NCBI GenBank assembly: GCA_012064415.1
Contig: SSNU01000289.1
Location: 1 to 64,000, forward strand
Origin: Gyrodactylus bullatarudis
Taxonomy: Eukaryota; Platyhelminthes; Monogenea; Gyrodactylidea; Gyrodactylidae
Reading direction: 5' to 3'
DNA: 64,000 bases
The position numbers and the translations under genes are program-made. Positions 62,419 to 64,000 of this stretch are shown here, one piece after another; position 1 is the first letter of the stretch; each line of letters opens with the position of its first letter. The notes beneath the pieces were generated by a model that did no database searches, was not told the origin of the DNA, and saw only the letters and a program-made list of their open reading frames with translations.

Positions 62419-64000
62419 CTGAAAATCAGAAAGTAATAACATTATTAATTTCACAGAGCAAAAATCAGTTAAATGCGAGAAAACGAATTTTAGCTTTAAA
62501 ACAAACATTCAGATCAATAAAACAGAAAGTTTTTGAGCAATCCACAAGCAATTTCACATCCAAATGAAAAGAATATGATTACATATATGATGTATTACAG
62601 AAAAGAAGTAAAAAGAGAAGGTATGTTTATTTGCATACACATATTTATGTATGTATATGAAAAGAATAGACTTTATTATTTCTCATTACACTTATCTTGA
62701 TCATAACTTCAATAAATGTGTATCTTGAAGATTTTATAATAGAATATCCATAAAAGTATCAATATAAGAATCAAGTATGAAATTAACTAATAATGGAACG
62801 AAGAATCACCGATGATGATATTAGAAGACTGTATTGAGAAGGTTAAAAATCCAATCGAATTAGCTTTAAAAAATAAACTGGCCAATCAGTGAGGAGATAA
62901 ATAATTTCATTGAAACAAACTCTAAAAATACAACTTTTATTCAACATTTTTACTAGTAATAGTAATCATCAATGAAAATAGTAAAGGATGACAAATTAAT
63001 GATGGATGAAATAATAAATCAAAGTGCTCGATTATACTATCAAGGATACATAGCATGAATTTCATTCTTTTTGAAACGGGAAGGTCACAGAAGATGAGGG
63101 GAGGTCATGTTGTTTGATAAAAAAATATTCTTGGCATATACATTAATATATATACTTTTTGTGTACTATAATAACTAATAATAATAATACGTAACATTAT
63201 AATGGTTTTTGATAAATTGTAAGATGGAAAAAGGGTCTTGTAATAGGATAATAAGTACATGAGAGCAATAAAACTTTATACATGTCATTAAATGGATGCT
63301 AATACAGTTGGGGAATCTCGATTTGGTTAGTTTGGTTAAAAATCTTCTCATGAGAATAAAGTAGTCGTTTCTAATATGAAGAGGTTGAAAAAGTACACAT
63401 TTGGAAGAGAAAAGACACAACTGGGTTAATTTGAATCCTAATACAATACAGTATTAGTAATAATAATTGAATTGTAATAATAATCAAGAGTTGTGTGTGT
63501 GTGTTCTTTGATCATTTTCACATGATGAATGTTAATGTAGTTTGGTTAGCTATAACAACATCTCTCTTTCTCTACAACAGGCTGAGGGGATAACGGGCGG
63601 GAAAATGAATGTGTATTCTTGTATGCATGTCATTCGGAGGATAGACAGGTAGTTTATTCTAGTATCATACTAAACTTGAGTTTGTTCACTGAAGAAGCAT
63701 TGGTGGGTGGTGGGGGTTGTATTACTTCCGATCGACGTACAATATTTGATGTAACACTGTAAAAAGTTTAAATTAGATGCAAGAATATTCAATTCTATGT
63801 ACAATGTAGGAAAGTTAGGTTGAGTAGGAATTTGTTTCATATGAAAATAAAGAGGTTTTGCTTCGAAAGAAAAGATTAACCCTTCATGTCCCAAATTATT
63901 TGTTTTCATCACAAAAATTGGAAAATATATAAGCTAACCAATTAATAATTATGCTGATTTCGAGTTTGACTTGTTTTATAAAAGTCGACTCATCATTCAA
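62419..64000. other. Non-coding right end
   Basis: No gene recognised. It holds a (TG)n run at about 63493-63504 and AT-rich filler. A lone TTAACCCTTCATGTCCC string at about 63875-63892 resembles a piggyBac-type end without a visible partner. Confidence 0.5.

Overview
Nuclear DNA of an animal: AT-rich (roughly 30% G+C by eye), gene-sparse and repeat-rich, with GT-AG spliceosomal introns. Eleven protein-coding genes are recognised, all but one split by introns that could be reconstructed in phase. They are an eight-EF-hand protein, katanin p60, two PLAC8-family proteins, a Cys/His-rich metallothionein-like peptide, GUF1/LepA, an FHIP/RAI16-like protein, IFT88, ribosomal protein L29, NDUFAF1/CIA30, and a transposon-borne piggyBac transposase. 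Katanin and IFT88 point to a ciliated animal. Introns are tiny at the 5' end of genes (26, 26, 26, 28, 31 and 35 nt) and grow to 0.3-2.7 kb toward the 3' end. This 5'-short/3'-long gradient is known from parasitic flatworms such as schistosomes, so a platyhelminth is my best guess. It is an inference, not a demonstrated identity. Layout: 1-5.4 kb, no gene recognised, dispersed repeats only. 5.5-9.1 kb (minus), the EF-hand gene. 9.2-19.9 kb, no confident gene: inverted-repeat elements, a TTAA-flanked mini-element, and a 751-nt assembly gap (15785-16535) lying inside a long inverted repeat. 19.9-29.0 kb (minus), katanin p60, PLAC8 gene 1, a LINE remnant and PLAC8 gene 2. 30.2-30.4 kb (plus), the metallothionein-like gene. 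31.6-51.1 kb, a divergent pair: GUF1 (minus) and FHIP (plus) share a 119-nt promoter interval. FHIP spreads over 16.4 kb with ten exons; its introns hold an almost complete piggyBac element and a large foldback element with integrase remnants. 52.2-60.1 kb, a second divergent pair: IFT88 (minus) and RPL29 (plus) share 124 nt. 60.2-61.2 kb (minus), NDUFAF1, convergent with RPL29. 61.2-64 kb, no confident gene. The genes do not form a pathway operon. Katanin (microtubule severing), IFT88 (ciliary transport) and FHIP (Hook/dynein cargo adaptor) share a microtubule theme, and GUF1 and NDUFAF1 a mitochondrial one, but this is probably coincidence. The most notable results are the 26-nt introns with their length gradient, the poly(A) signals that abut or overlap stop codons, and a family of inverted-repeat elements sharing the terminus TATATGTTAC. 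The largest of these carries a deleted Ginger/KRBA2-type integrase whose last codons lie inside both arms.
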